A stretch of 64,000 bases of DNA from Flavobacterium sp. LPB0248. Its GTDB lineage: Bacteria; Bacteroidota; Bacteroidia; Flavobacteriales; Flavobacteriaceae. Each line of letters starts with the position of its first letter. Positions within the stretch are counted from its first letter, which is position 1. The notes beneath the pieces were generated by a model. That model was not told the DNA's origin and did not search any database. It saw only the letters and a program-made list of their open reading frames with translations. Below are positions 44,994-53,269 of this stretch, piece after piece. The stretch spans positions 1,550,001-1,614,000 of the forward strand of contig NZ_CP058246.1 of the NCBI RefSeq assembly GCF_013388355.1. Direction: 5' to 3'. The position numbers and the translations under genes were made by a program.

Positions 44994-45413
44994 TTAATAG
45001 AGCATTTTTGCCAATGGCGTTACCGCCGAAGCCGATTTTGGCAATAAAGCCGTAAGTGCATCAAATTGCGTTGGACTTACATTCTTTTTCATTTTGGATA
45101 TAAAAGACTCTCTAGTGGTAGTCATTTTAGAAGTATAGCCCGCTTTGTCAGTAGCCATTGTAGGTAAAATATTCTTCTTTTTGTTTAGAGTTTCATTTAC
45201 CAATGAATTTACCACCGGTTTTTGAGCATCTGTTAATTTTAATTTTGGAGATAGCACACCCATAACCTGATTCGCTAAACTAGCAACATCAAAACCTGGT
45301 ACCGCTGCCGTCGACGCCTTACTCGCCGCTTTTGTAACGTCTCCTATACTTTGTGCATTTGTAAATGAAATTGTCCCTAAAAAGACAACTAAAATCAATA
45401 ATTTCTTTTTCAT
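44994..45413 (-). CDS. Small exported protein, unknown
   Basis: A 139-residue protein with signal peptide MKKKLLILVVFLGTISFTNAQ. Mature part is Ala/Ser/Lys-rich and helical (VASLANQVMGVLSPKLKLTDAQKPVVNSLVNETL), with an LTDAQ-type phrase as in the exported helical protein at 33045. Not assigned to a family. A hairpin-like AAAAAGCAAAATAG/CTATTTTGCTTTTT just downstream (44948-44979) should terminate it. Confidence 0.65.
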   Translation of the reverse strand: MKKKLLILVVFLGTISFTNAQSIGDVTKAASKASTAAVPGFDVASLANQVMGVLSPKLKLTDAQKPVVNSLVNETLNKKKNILPTMATDKAGYTSKMTTTRESFISKMKKNVSPTQFDALTALLPKSASAVTPLAKMLY

Positions 45414-45644
45414 GGTATTTTCTTTTAAAGTTATTTGCTTGATACTAAAGGTAATAAAAATGTTAATTCAACTGACATCTTAAAACCATAAATATCTAAA
45501 CAACTGCACTTTACACCATTTTACTCAGAAACATTCCGAATATTCTAAAATCAAAATAAGTCCTATCTTAGCTACAGAATTAAATGTTGATTTGAAACCA
45601 CTTATAACACAAAAGCCAAAGAAACCTAAGAAACCAAAATCTAT

Positions 45645-47177
45645 ATGTCCAAAAGAAACCTAATTTTATTCGGATTTATTGTTTTAAAATTCATTCTCCA
45701 ATATATTTTAATTAGTCCAGAATACGATTTACAGCGTGACGAATATCTACATCTTGATCAGGCACATCATTTGGCTTGGGGCTATTTATCTGTTCCGCCT
45801 GTTACTTCTTGGTTTTCGTATATTATTTATCTGCTAGGGAATTCGGTTTTCTGGATCAAGTTCTTCCCTGCCCTATTTGGCGCATTGACGCTTTTAATTG
45901 TCTGGAAAACTATAGAACTTTTAAAAGGAAATCTTTATGCTTTAATCCTTGGTGCTTTATGCGTTTTGTTTTCGTGTTTGCTTCGTCTCAACACATTATA
46001 TCAGCCCAATTCTTTCGACGTTTTATGCTGGACTGCATTTTATTATTTTCTCATACAATACATTACTTCAGAAAACACAAAATGGATTTATTTCGCCGGA
46101 ATAACTTTCGCCTTTGGTTTCCTGAACAAGTACAATATCGTGTTTTTATTTCTCGGATTAATTCCCGCTATTTTACTTTCTAAACAACGAAAGATACTCG
46201 CAAAAAAAGAGTTTTATTTTGCCCTTATTTTAGGGTTAATACTAATTCTGCCAAATCTTTACTGGCAGTACAGCAATCATTTTCCGATTGTACATCATAT
46301 GAAAGAATTAGCTGAAACACAATTAGTCAATGTAGATAGAGTCGACTTTATAAAAGAACAGATTCTCTTTTTTATTGGAGGATTATTGGTGATTTTAGCT
46401 GGACTTTATGCGGTTTTGTTTTACCAACCTTTCAAAAAGTACCAATTGTTTTTTGCAGCGTTTATTTTCACGCTTTTGATTTTTATTTATTTCAAAGCAA
46501 AGGCCTATTACGCTATAGGATTATACCCGATTTATATTGCTTTTGGAGCTGTATTTTTATCTGAAATTCTAAACAATGGATGGAAACGTTTTCTAAAACC
46601 TGTTTTTATCCTGATTCCGTTATTGTTTTTTATTCCGATGTACAACATTGCTTTTCCAAACAAAAGTCCTGAATATATAGTGGCGCATCCCGAGAAATAC
46701 AAAAAAATGGGAATGCTGCGCTGGGAAGACGGAAAAGACCATCATTTGCCTCAGGATTTTGCCGATATGCTAGGTTGGAAAGAATTGGCGAGAAAATCAG
46801 ATTCGCTTTACGCATTATTGCCTAACCAAAAAGAAACTATTGTGCTTTGCGATAATTACGGACAAGCGGGCGCTATTAATTTTTATTCTAAAAAAGGAAT
46901 CAAAGCGGTTTCTTTCAATGCCGATTATCTCAATTGGTTTGATCTTAGCATTCAGTACAAAAACCTCATTCGTGTTAAGGAATATGACAAAAACAATGAA
47001 GAACTGAAAGAAACAAGTCCGTATTTTGAAACGGCTGTTATTGGCGGTCAGATAAAAAATCAATACGCCAGAGAATACGGAACTACTATTTTTGTTTTCA
47101 CAAAAGCTAAAATCGATATCAACAAGAGATTAGAACAAGAAATCAACGAAGAAAAAAACAAGATCATAAATGATTAA
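45645..47177 (+). CDS. Membrane glycosyltransferase, ArnT/PMT (GT39/GT83) type
   Basis: A 510-residue integral membrane protein with about ten to twelve helices. The first loop has the catalytic-type acidic motif LQRDEYLHLDQAHHLAWGY, as in lipid-linked-sugar-using glycosyltransferases of the ArnT/PMT_2 group, followed by VPPVTSWFSY. The C-terminal about 150 residues form an extracytoplasmic domain. It moves a sugar from a polyprenyl carrier to lipid A, glycan or protein; acceptor unknown. Overlaps the next gene by 8 nt. Confidence 0.82.
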   Translation: MSKRNLILFGFIVLKFILQYILISPEYDLQRDEYLHLDQAHHLAWGYLSVPPVTSWFSYIIYLLGNSVFWIKFFPALFGALTLLIVWKTIELLKGNLYALILGALCVLFSCLLRLNTLYQPNSFDVLCWTAFYYFLIQYITSENTKWIYFAGITFAFGFLNKYNIVFLFLGLIPAILLSKQRKILAKKEFYFALILGLILILPNLYWQYSNHFPIVHHMKELAETQLVNVDRVDFIKEQILFFIGGLLVILAGLYAVLFYQPFKKYQLFFAAFIFTLLIFIYFKAKAYYAIGLYPIYIAFGAVFLSEILNNGWKRFLKPVFILIPLLFFIPMYNIAFPNKSPEYIVAHPEKYKKMGMLRWEDGKDHHLPQDFADMLGWKELARKSDSLYALLPNQKETIVLCDNYGQAGAINFYSKKGIKAVSFNADYLNWFDLSIQYKNLIRVKEYDKNNEELKETSPYFETAVIGGQIKNQYAREYGTTIFVFTKAKIDINKRLEQEINEEKNKIIND

Positions 47178-47694
47178 TTTCAGAGACTTATCTTATTTAA
47201 AAACTGGAAATTCAAAACAGCAAGCTGCATTTCATGTTTTAACCAAACATGACGTTTTAGAAAAACTTGCTGAGTTTGATCCTATTTTGGTTGGTACGAT
47301 TCCTATAAATATTGATATTGAAGACAGTGATTTGGATATTGTCTGTTATTGGCAAAACAAATCTGCTTTTATTGAAAGAATTAAACATTTATTCGAAAAA
47401 GAAAACCGTTTTTCGATTCGAGAAATTGTGATTGACAATAAGGAATCGGTTGTTGCAAACTTCTTTATTGAGGCCTTCGAAATAGAAATCTTCGGACAAA
47501 ATACTCCGACCGAACTTCAAAATGGCTACAGACATATGCTTATTGAAGACCAAATTCTTCGTTCTAGAGACGAAAACTTTAGATTAGCCATCATAAAACT
47601 AAAAGAAAGCGGTATAAAAACCGAACCTGCATTTGGCACGCTATTAGGCTTAAAAGGAAACGTTTACCAAGAATTATTAGATTATAAAATCTAA
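47170..47694 (+). CDS. DUF4269 nucleotidyltransferase-like protein
   Basis: A 174-residue protein of DUF4269: NFRDLSYLKTGNSKQQAAFHVL, VGTIPINIDIEDSDLDIVCY (acidic pair as in minimal nucleotidyltransferase folds), and ENFRLAIIKLKESGIKTEPAFGTLLGL. Reaction not known. Its start overlaps the glycosyltransferase stop by 8 nt, so the two are translationally coupled. Last host gene before element 2. Confidence 0.86.
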   Translation: MINFRDLSYLKTGNSKQQAAFHVLTKHDVLEKLAEFDPILVGTIPINIDIEDSDLDIVCYWQNKSAFIERIKHLFEKENRFSIREIVIDNKESVVANFFIEAFEIEIFGQNTPTELQNGYRHMLIEDQILRSRDENFRLAIIKLKESGIKTEPAFGTLLGLKGNVYQELLDYKI

Positions 47695-47765
47695 GAAAAG
47701 TCGTCTTTTGTAAAAATTATAAAAAATAAAGTACTAAAATTATTTGCATAACCGTATTTAGTGTG

Positions 47766-47773
47766 TATCTTTG
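47766..47773 (+). promoter_or_regulatory. tRNA-fMet promoter -7 box (copy 2)
   Basis: TATCTTTG, 12 nt before the tRNA, same as copy 1. Confidence 0.65.
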
Positions 47774-47785
47774 CACCCGAAACAT

Positions 47786-47858
47786 CGCGGGATAGAGCAG
47801 TAGGCAGCTCGTCGGGCTCATAACCCGAAGGTCACAGGTTCGAGTCCTGTTCCCGCTA
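47786..47858 (+). tRNA. Initiator tRNA-fMet (CAU), copy 2; att site of element 2
   Basis: Base-for-base identical to 1119-1191, with the same initiator marks (1-72 mismatch, three G-C anticodon-stem pairs, A11-T24). The recombinase gene of element 2 ends antisense inside it. Confidence 0.96.
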
Positions 47859-49470
47859 CAGAGAACAACCCATCAAAATTTTGATGGGTTTTTTGTTTTT
47901 TATTATCTCCTTCAACCCTTGAAAACGTTGAGACTAACGCAAAAACTAAGTTCACTTTATCGGTTAGATATTGCCTGTTTTCAGCCCTAATTAACAATCC
48001 TTCAGGAAATACCAAGTTTTGAATTCTGATTTTACTTTCGATATTTCCTTCTTTCCAGTATTTACTGATGTTCGAGACTTTTTCTACTACCTTATCGATA
48101 TGCCTGCTGTGGTTAGATATTTTTTTTGCATTCAAGTGTATATGGGTTTCAATCATCTTCAGTTCGGTCTCAAACTGAAGCGCATATCTATTGTATTTTT
48201 CATCTCCAAAATTTGAGTTCTCAAAATAGCGTTTATCCAAATTCTCAATTTTAGTTTCAACATCTTTTTTCTTTTCAAGTAAGCTTTTCATTTCTTCTTT
48301 AGCTTCTGTGTTTACATCTTCAAAAAATTTATTCAACTGCATTTTAAAAGGCTGTACAAATCGTGAGTCTAATGTATATTTTGACAATAACCTTTCGAAA
48401 GAATCATTCAACCCCTCCGTTTTTGATTTTTGAGTAGTCAGAGCATTAAAACTGGCATTTTTACACTTCTGACATTTGTAATAGTGTGCTTTCTTTTTTC
48501 GAACTTCATAACTTGTAAGCAGGCAACCACACTCGCATCTTAAAAATCCTGTAAGTGGTCTAAACTCATTGACTTTAGTTTTACAATATTCTTTAACTGG
48601 AATTACGCTGTTTTCCGAAAGCATGTTATCAACTTTCAGGAAATCTTCCTCACTAACCAGACCCGCCCAGTTTCCTTTCACTGGTTCTTCAATTAATGCA
48701 TTAACTAAGATCCCGCAGTAAAATGGGTTTCGCCACATGGAACTAATCCCTTGTTTTGAAATAATCAAATTCAGTTTTTCAAGTTTCTGTCTGATCACAT
48801 AATCTCTTTCCCCTGCAAGTTTCCATTTCCATGCCTTTTTTAAAACCTCTCCTTCCTGATTGATTGTAATAGACTGCGTGTCCTGCATTAAGGCATAGTC
48901 TCCTACTTTTCTCCCTCTCATTGTATAACCTCTGGGAGCTTTGCCCAGCCAGTTGCCTGATCTAAGCAGTGCTTTCATGCCCGGAATTGTTTTCTCTAAC
49001 CTGTCCATGTTTTCCCTTCTGGCATCCAACAGCTTGCTGTAAATATCCAGTTTACTGTATTCATCATTGGTGCAGAGTCCTGATGATGTCTCAATCAAAT
49101 GAACACCCAGTTTATCCACTAGTTCATGTACAATAGTAATAGCATTACCTCCTGTTCTGGAGAACCTGCTGATAAATTTGATGGCAATTGCAAAGGGTTT
49201 CTGTTTTGAGCTTTTAACTTCTTCCAGTAGTTTTGTAAACTCTTTTCTTGTGAAATCTCCCGAGGCGCTTTCATAAGTACCTCCAAGTATATTTTTAAGT
49301 GTGTAGCCATTCTTAGATGCAAACTGAACTATTTCACTCCTCTGCTCTTCCAGACTATTATTTACTAACTGTAGTTTAGAGCTTACCCTAGTGTAGCCCC
49401 AAATTTCTTTTACCTCGTTCTTTTGAGCTAGTTTTTCTTTTTGGAATTTTTTGAAATTTTCTATACTCAT
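47818..49470 (-). CDS. Large serine recombinase of element 2
   Basis: A 550-residue serine integrase very similar over its whole length to the element 1 enzyme. The nucleophile motif YTRVSS is at about residue 30, the zinc ribbon is CECG ... CQKC, and the C-terminus AGTGLEPVTFGL is antisense to tRNA-fMet. Differences cluster in the C-terminal coiled coil and zinc-ribbon flanks. It should use the same attB. The gene starts 10 nt after its partner gene. The presence of two such enzymes could allow cross-mobilization. Confidence 0.93.
   Translation of the reverse strand: MSIENFKKFQKEKLAQKNEVKEIWGYTRVSSKLQLVNNSLEEQRSEIVQFASKNGYTLKNILGGTYESASGDFTRKEFTKLLEEVKSSKQKPFAIAIKFISRFSRTGGNAITIVHELVDKLGVHLIETSSGLCTNDEYSKLDIYSKLLDARRENMDRLEKTIPGMKALLRSGNWLGKAPRGYTMRGRKVGDYALMQDTQSITINQEGEVLKKAWKWKLAGERDYVIRQKLEKLNLIISKQGISSMWRNPFYCGILVNALIEEPVKGNWAGLVSEEDFLKVDNMLSENSVIPVKEYCKTKVNEFRPLTGFLRCECGCLLTSYEVRKKKAHYYKCQKCKNASFNALTTQKSKTEGLNDSFERLLSKYTLDSRFVQPFKMQLNKFFEDVNTEAKEEMKSLLEKKKDVETKIENLDKRYFENSNFGDEKYNRYALQFETELKMIETHIHLNAKKISNHSRHIDKVVEKVSNISKYWKEGNIESKIRIQNLVFPEGLLIRAENRQYLTDKVNLVFALVSTFSRVEGDNKKQKTHQNFDGLFSVAGTGLEPVTFGL
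47867..47895 (+). terminator. tRNA-fMet terminator (copy 2)
   Basis: Perfect stem AACCCATCAAAA/TTTTGATGGGTT then T-run. It differs from copy 1 by paired or neutral changes, and is again part of the antisense recombinase gene. Confidence 0.85.
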
Positions 49471-49480
49471 CTTTTTAGTT

Positions 49481-49741
49481 TTAAAAATTATAAACTATTA
49501 CTGCTAATTGAAACAGGCTATCGATTATCTCCTGCCCCTCCGATTCTGAAACTGTTTCAAAACCTTTACAGCTTCGTAATTCTTCAATAGTTAATTTTAC
49601 CTGATTGTTTTTCGCTTTTTCTTTCTGATCATTAAATACATTTTCTCTTTGCTCAAGAGTTATATTTAACCCCTTAGTATTTGGCTTTATTAAGGCTCTG
49701 TCTACACTGATATTTCTTTTATCTTTTTCTTCATTTGCCAT
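49481..49741 (-). CDS. Small recombinase-partner protein, element 2
   Basis: An 86-residue protein. The C-terminal half (KLTIEELRSCKGFETVSES ... AVIVYNF) matches the partner gene of element 1, while the N-terminal half is different. The start ATG follows an AGGAGG-like stretch, rare in this phylum. It lies 10 nt before the recombinase. A directionality factor or regulator of the recombinase is a reasonable guess. Confidence 0.72.
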   Translation of the reverse strand: MANEEKDKRNISVDRALIKPNTKGLNITLEQRENVFNDQKEKAKNNQVKLTIEELRSCKGFETVSESEGQEIIDSLFQLAVIVYNF

Positions 49742-50115
49742 CTCGCACCTCCTGCTCTAAACTTTAAAAGACCGCTTTCACGATCTTTACTGATTACACA
49801 TCATTACACTTATTTTAATAAATATAAAAATGCATTTTGAAGTCATTACAATATTAGCAACCGCTGGTACTCTTTGTCTTTTAAAGTCATAATATTCAAA
49901 ACAAAAATTGCCAACCGACACCCAATGCAATTAATTAAAGCTTTGGCAGAACATAACCGAAAGGTGGATTTTTTCGATAAAGAGCAATTAAATAAATATA
50001 TAAGATGTATCTTATCAATTCTTTATATATGGTACACTGAAAATCATGTTTCATACATTGGGAATAAATTAAACACTTTTATAGACTTACTTCTTTTGGA
50101 ATTTTCGCTATCAGA
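49742..50115. other. Gap where a relaxase gene would be expected
   Basis: No relaxase or recognisable remnant follows mobC. A weak plus-strand frame from 49922 (starting MQLIKALAEHNRKVDFF) is open into the mobC region but is not recognised. A hairpin AAAGATC/GGTCTTT (about 49765-49790, minus strand) lies in the leader of the partner gene. Confidence 0.4.
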
Positions 50116-50553
50116 TCAAGACTCTTTTTTCATGTGCTTTTCTTCAAATTCCTCTGTGAGTGATATGATCTTTTGGGACAAAACGGCAAATTCTGCAGTC
50201 TGCCTTTCCAGTTTATACAGATATGCCGAGGCTTTCTTTTCGGAAAATTTTTGATATAAAATCTTCACAACCTGATTGTAATTAACCCCGATTGCCCTAA
50301 ACTGGCTATAAAATGCGGTCAGGCGCATATAATAATCCATTGTCGCTTTATCGATCTTGACTATTTTGACTCCCTTTTGAAAAACACAGGCTGTAATAAA
50401 GTGCGCCATTACACGCATTCCAGATGCTTCAAAAAGAGACAGGAAACGTGCATTTTCTTCTGCGGTAAGGCTGATGGAATAGCGATGCAGGGCGGGATCT
50501 ATTTTCGGAGGCCTGCCTCCTTTATGCGGATTCTTTCTTTCTTCATTTTCCAT
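50116..50553 (-). CDS. MobC/MobA-like mobilization accessory protein, element 2
   Basis: A 145-residue protein typical of Bacteroidota mobilization proteins. The start KGGRPPKIDPALHRYSISLTAEENARF is a ribbon-helix-helix type DNA-binding segment, and RAIGVNYNQVVKILY is the family motif. It belongs to a different subgroup from the element 1 mobC. The usual relaxase partner downstream is missing, so it may act in trans or be a leftover. Confidence 0.82.
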   Translation of the reverse strand: MENEERKNPHKGGRPPKIDPALHRYSISLTAEENARFLSLFEASGMRVMAHFITACVFQKGVKIVKIDKATMDYYMRLTAFYSQFRAIGVNYNQVVKILYQKFSEKKASAYLYKLERQTAEFAVLSQKIISLTEEFEEKHMKKES

Positions 50554-50715
50554 GACTTTAATAATTGGTATTACTTAAAGCCCAATATATTTTATAATCG
50601 GCAATTTCACTCCAACTTGGAAGATCATGGCAGTGTTTTGAAGCATTTGGCTTATTTGCTCCTAAAGCAATCTTAAACCTTTAAAATCGGACATCCGATG
50701 CCAAGTAAAGCCATC

Positions 50716-50745
50716 AAAAGACCCTTTTAAAAAGCAGGTCTTTTT
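50716..50745 (+). terminator. Hairpin upstream of the AbiEii gene
   Basis: AAAAGACC/GGTCTTTTT arms with T-run, about 30 nt before the gene start. Could be an attenuator or a terminator of upstream transcription. Confidence 0.5.
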
Positions 50746-50774
50746 CAGGATTAATTTTCTGAAAATATAAAACT

Positions 50775-51464
50775 ATGCTTTACAAAGAAACGGTTACTGA
50801 GCAGATGTGGGAACTTCTCCAAAGGCTTATGAAAGATGAAAAACTGAAGGAACATGTACTGGTCGGCGGTACGGCATTAGCCTTACGATTAGGACACCGC
50901 TTATCGGTAGATATAGATCTTTTCACAACAAAAGATTTTCATTCGCAGATGATGCTCAAATATCTGCATGATACTTACGGTGCAGATAAAGAAGAAAGCA
51001 GACTCTTGGAGAATACAGTTCTTACCTACATTGATAATATAAAAGTAGACATTCTTACACACAATTACCCTCTTCTAAATTCTGTAGAAACAACGGAAGG
51101 AGTCCGCATGATTTCCAATGAAGACATTGGAGCAATGAAACTCCACGCAATCCATCAGAGCGGTAACAGATACAAGGATTTTGTCGATATGTACTTTATG
51201 CTTGAACAAGAACCTTTAAAGTTCTACCTTCAAGCCTATCAGAGAAAATATGATAAAGACCCATATTGGGCATCAATAGGTCTTCAAACATATGACAAGA
51301 TTACCACCTTTGATGGCGTAGATGTATTAAAAGAAAAAGAGCAAAGCTGGAAAAATATTAAAAAACGTCTGGAACTGGCAGTAAAAAATCCTTTATATAA
51401 ATTTAAATCAGAAAGCCAGGATTTACCAATTAACCCCAATAAAAAGAGAGGTTTTCGCAGGTAA
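50775..51464 (+). CDS. AbiEii-type nucleotidyltransferase
   Basis: A 229-residue protein of the AbiEii/AbiGii toxin family. The nucleotidyltransferase motif VGGTALALRLGHRLSVDIDLF (residues about 32-52) has GG and DxD, and SNEDIGAMKLHAIHQSGNRYKDFVDMYFML is the second conserved block. Such enzymes modify tRNA or other RNA and underlie abortive infection or toxin-antitoxin systems. A DUF6922 gene follows 48 nt later, as usual for Bacteroidota, though the antitoxin is often first. It sits between mobC and the candidate oriT. Confidence 0.88.
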   Translation: MLYKETVTEQMWELLQRLMKDEKLKEHVLVGGTALALRLGHRLSVDIDLFTTKDFHSQMMLKYLHDTYGADKEESRLLENTVLTYIDNIKVDILTHNYPLLNSVETTEGVRMISNEDIGAMKLHAIHQSGNRYKDFVDMYFMLEQEPLKFYLQAYQRKYDKDPYWASIGLQTYDKITTFDGVDVLKEKEQSWKNIKKRLELAVKNPLYKFKSESQDLPINPNKKRGFRR

Positions 51465-51512
51465 TTCAGCAGAAATTGCTTATATTTGATACTAACCATT
51501 ATTAAAAAAACA

Positions 51513-51824
51513 ATGGATAAATTAACTAGAGACATACCCAATCTTCACCCTAAATTCTTCTGGGATTTTAGATTCGACAGTATTGATTGGGACGGGGGAT
51601 ATAAAATGGTTATTGCCCGTATTGTGGAGCGTGGTGGTCAGGATCAAATTAACGAAATCGTGCGTTTTTATGGTCGTGAAAAAGTAATTAAGGCTGTCCG
51701 TGACGAGATTTCCTTTCTGCCTAACTATGCCATTGAAGATGCCCTTAAATTCTTTCCAGAACTCAAGAAGGAAGAGATGTACTGCTACCTCAACCGCAAA
51801 GACAAACCCTACCATTGGATTTAG
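51513..51824 (+). CDS. DUF6922 protein, partner of AbiEii
   Basis: About 103 residues from the ATG at 51513 (a TTG nine codons upstream is less likely). Contains PKFFWDFRFDSIDWDGGYKMVIARIVERG and IVRFYGREKVIKAVRDEI, matching DUF6922 proteins that accompany AbiEii nucleotidyltransferases. The likely role is antitoxin or regulator of the pair. 48 nt after the toxin-type gene, same strand. Confidence 0.82.
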   Translation: MDKLTRDIPNLHPKFFWDFRFDSIDWDGGYKMVIARIVERGGQDQINEIVRFYGREKVIKAVRDEISFLPNYAIEDALKFFPELKKEEMYCYLNRKDKPYHWI

Positions 51825-52094
51825 TCCTGCCTTTAATAAAAGCCCTCCGACCATAATGATTAATCATTTCACTGCAGTCTGGAGGGCATGTCCATAAACA
51901 TAATCTTCCATTTTATGTTTACTATCCGCACTATGGCGTATGCTTTTAAACGATTATCTTAATAAGATATTACGAGCTTAAAATGTTAATTTAAGATCAG
52001 TTTGCAATGTTATAATATTTGCTGGGATTGTAATTATAAAATTCCAGCAATATGTTCTATTTTCATAAGCACTGATTTTTATTCTTTTTTTTAA

Positions 52095-52275
52095 GAAACA
52101 ATAAAAAAGAAAACGAAGATATGACGGGCTGTTCCAGTCTGGCAAAAAGACTTCGGCATAATGTCTTGCTCGTTCCTCACAAGCCACCCTTTGGGACTTA
52201 TTCCGATTCCTTTTGGCCTGTCTGCATCCCGTCTTATGAAATTGCTTTCTTTTTCTTTTTTCCGTTTTTCTGTTT
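52095..52275. other. Candidate origin of transfer: conserved palindrome (element 2)
   Basis: Counterpart of 3386-3545. Stem CGGCATAA (52154-52161) against TTATTCCG (52198-52205), inner GTTCC against GGGAC, and shared single-stranded words CTCGTYCCTCA, GGGACTTAT, TGTCTGC and GCTTTCTTTTT. The stem bases differ from element 1 but still pair. Confidence 0.5.
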
Positions 52276-52424
52276 TCTTTGGAAAAGATATTTTTATTGG
52301 TATTGTGAGATTAAATTATCTATTCAAGGTTTGCCTGAAATAAAATCGCAAAGTTTCCGGAAAAACCATAAAAGCATTTTTATGGTTTTATGGTTTTAAA
52401 AACACTTATACAAATAGGTAAATC

Positions 52425-52552
52425 CCTGTAGGCTTGCAGACCTGCAGACCAACATACCTGTCTGCTTGCATTGCTCCAAACTTGCATATTTGTATACTTG
52501 AATCCCTGCATTTCCTCATGCTTGCTTACTTACACTCCTGCATACTTGAGTC
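52425..52552 (+). repeat. Sixteen degenerate 8-bp repeats in strict register
   Basis: Cuts cleanly into 8-mers: CCTGTAGG, CTTGCAGA, CCTGCAGA, CCAACATA, CCTGTCTG, CTTGCATT, GCTCCAAA, CTTGCATA, TTTGTATA, CTTGAATC, CCTGCATT, TCCTCATG, CTTGCTTA, CTTACACT, CCTGCATA, CTTGAGTC. Consensus is CYTGCATA. Not a protein repeat and too short for CRISPR. It may be an iteron-like or protein-binding array. Confidence 0.8.
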
Positions 52553-52710
52553 TTTTCTTCTAAGAAAATATTTTAAGATACAACTCAAGTATTGCATCAT
52601 ATATCTCCCCTGCAGTCTGCAGGCATAACCAATAACACTGCTGTACGATAAGGATCCGCTTTATTCAGATATATCTTTAAAGTAAATTACCTTATAACCA
52701 TCACAATAAA

Positions 52711-52730
52711 AAAAGGGCATCAAGCCCTTT
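52711..52730. terminator. Hairpin AAAGGGC/GCCCTTT
   Basis: Seven-bp stem with a 5-nt loop; first of a row of hairpins downstream of the unknown operon. Flanking A and T runs let it terminate transcription in either direction. Confidence 0.6.
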
Positions 52731-52752
52731 CATTAAATCTATTTCTAAAATT

Positions 52753-52822
52753 GGTTTCGCAGGAAACCTGCAAGTTGTGTTTTGAGATGCTTGAAATGAA
52801 TTCAGCATCTCAAAACAACTTG
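52753..52822. ncRNA. Hairpin pair, possible structured RNA or DNA site
   Basis: GGTTTC-GCAG-GAAACC (52753-52768) is directly followed by a long stem: 52771-52791 pairs with 52804-52822 over 19 bp with a 2-nt bulge and a 12-nt loop. Much stronger than needed for termination and without a T-run. RNA or recombination site; undecided. Confidence 0.4.
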
Positions 52823-52837
52823 CCCTGCGGGGCTGGA

Positions 52838-52860
52838 AAACGCCTCCGAAGTCGGCGTTT
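52838..52860 (-). terminator. Terminator of the unknown four-gene operon
   Basis: AAACGCC/GGCGTTT stem just past the stop codon at 52871, with a T-run on the minus strand. Confidence 0.7.
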
Positions 52861-52870
52861 ATTAAAAAAA

Positions 52871-53212
52871 TTATTGGGATTCAGTTATGTTTTTTTCATT
52901 TAAATACTTCTGGTAAAGCATATCCAGAAGATCTCCTTCTTCCATGGGAATCAGCATTTCTGTTATCCTTAAAAGACTTCTAACATATCTTTCAGGGTCT
53001 CTGATGTTTTCCCCGCTTCCTTCAATCCCGTCTAAAGCAAGCATCCCGGCTTTGAGCAGATCCATTATCAGACAGAACAGATCTGAATATCCCTGCACAT
53101 TTATCTCGATGCTGTGTATGTCATTTCTTCTTTTTGATGCAGGTCTGAGCATAATAAAAAAATGCTCAGGGTTATCAATAAAATCGTTTAATGTGATTGT
53201 TTCTTTTTCCAT
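52871..53212 (-). CDS. Unknown protein, last gene of the element 2 operon
   Basis: 113 residues, acidic, no signal peptide. Not recognised. Its C-terminal half (LIMDLLKAGMLALDG, LLRITEMLIPMEEGDLLDMLYQKYL) resembles the host gene at 31170-31475. Fourth gene on the minus strand behind the HEPN-like gene, with a terminator after it. Confidence 0.65.
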   Translation of the reverse strand: MEKETITLNDFIDNPEHFFIMLRPASKRRNDIHSIEINVQGYSDLFCLIMDLLKAGMLALDGIEGSGENIRDPERYVRSLLRITEMLIPMEEGDLLDMLYQKYLNEKNITESQ

Positions 53213-53269
53213 AATCTTTATTTTAGATTGTTTTTATCATTTATCCAGTGGAATAATTTGACGTTTTTA

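Larger units (their letters stand above)
51825..52870. other. One-kilobase structured non-coding region, element 2
   Basis: No gene supported. From left to right: a weak hairpin GCCCTCC/GGAGGGC (51840-51892), the conserved palindrome 52095-52275, a 128-bp array of degenerate 8-bp repeats (52425-52552), and four hairpins (52711-52860). The density of structure suggests transfer, replication or recombination sites. Confidence 0.65.

Noticed and set aside
49874..50254. Plus-strand 126-codon frame
   Set aside because: Its second half is antisense to mobC, the first half is not recognised, and no promoter was seen. Kept only as a note in the gap entry.
52425..52552. CRISPR array
   Set aside because: Repeats are 8 bp, degenerate and without spacers, and there are no cas genes in the window.
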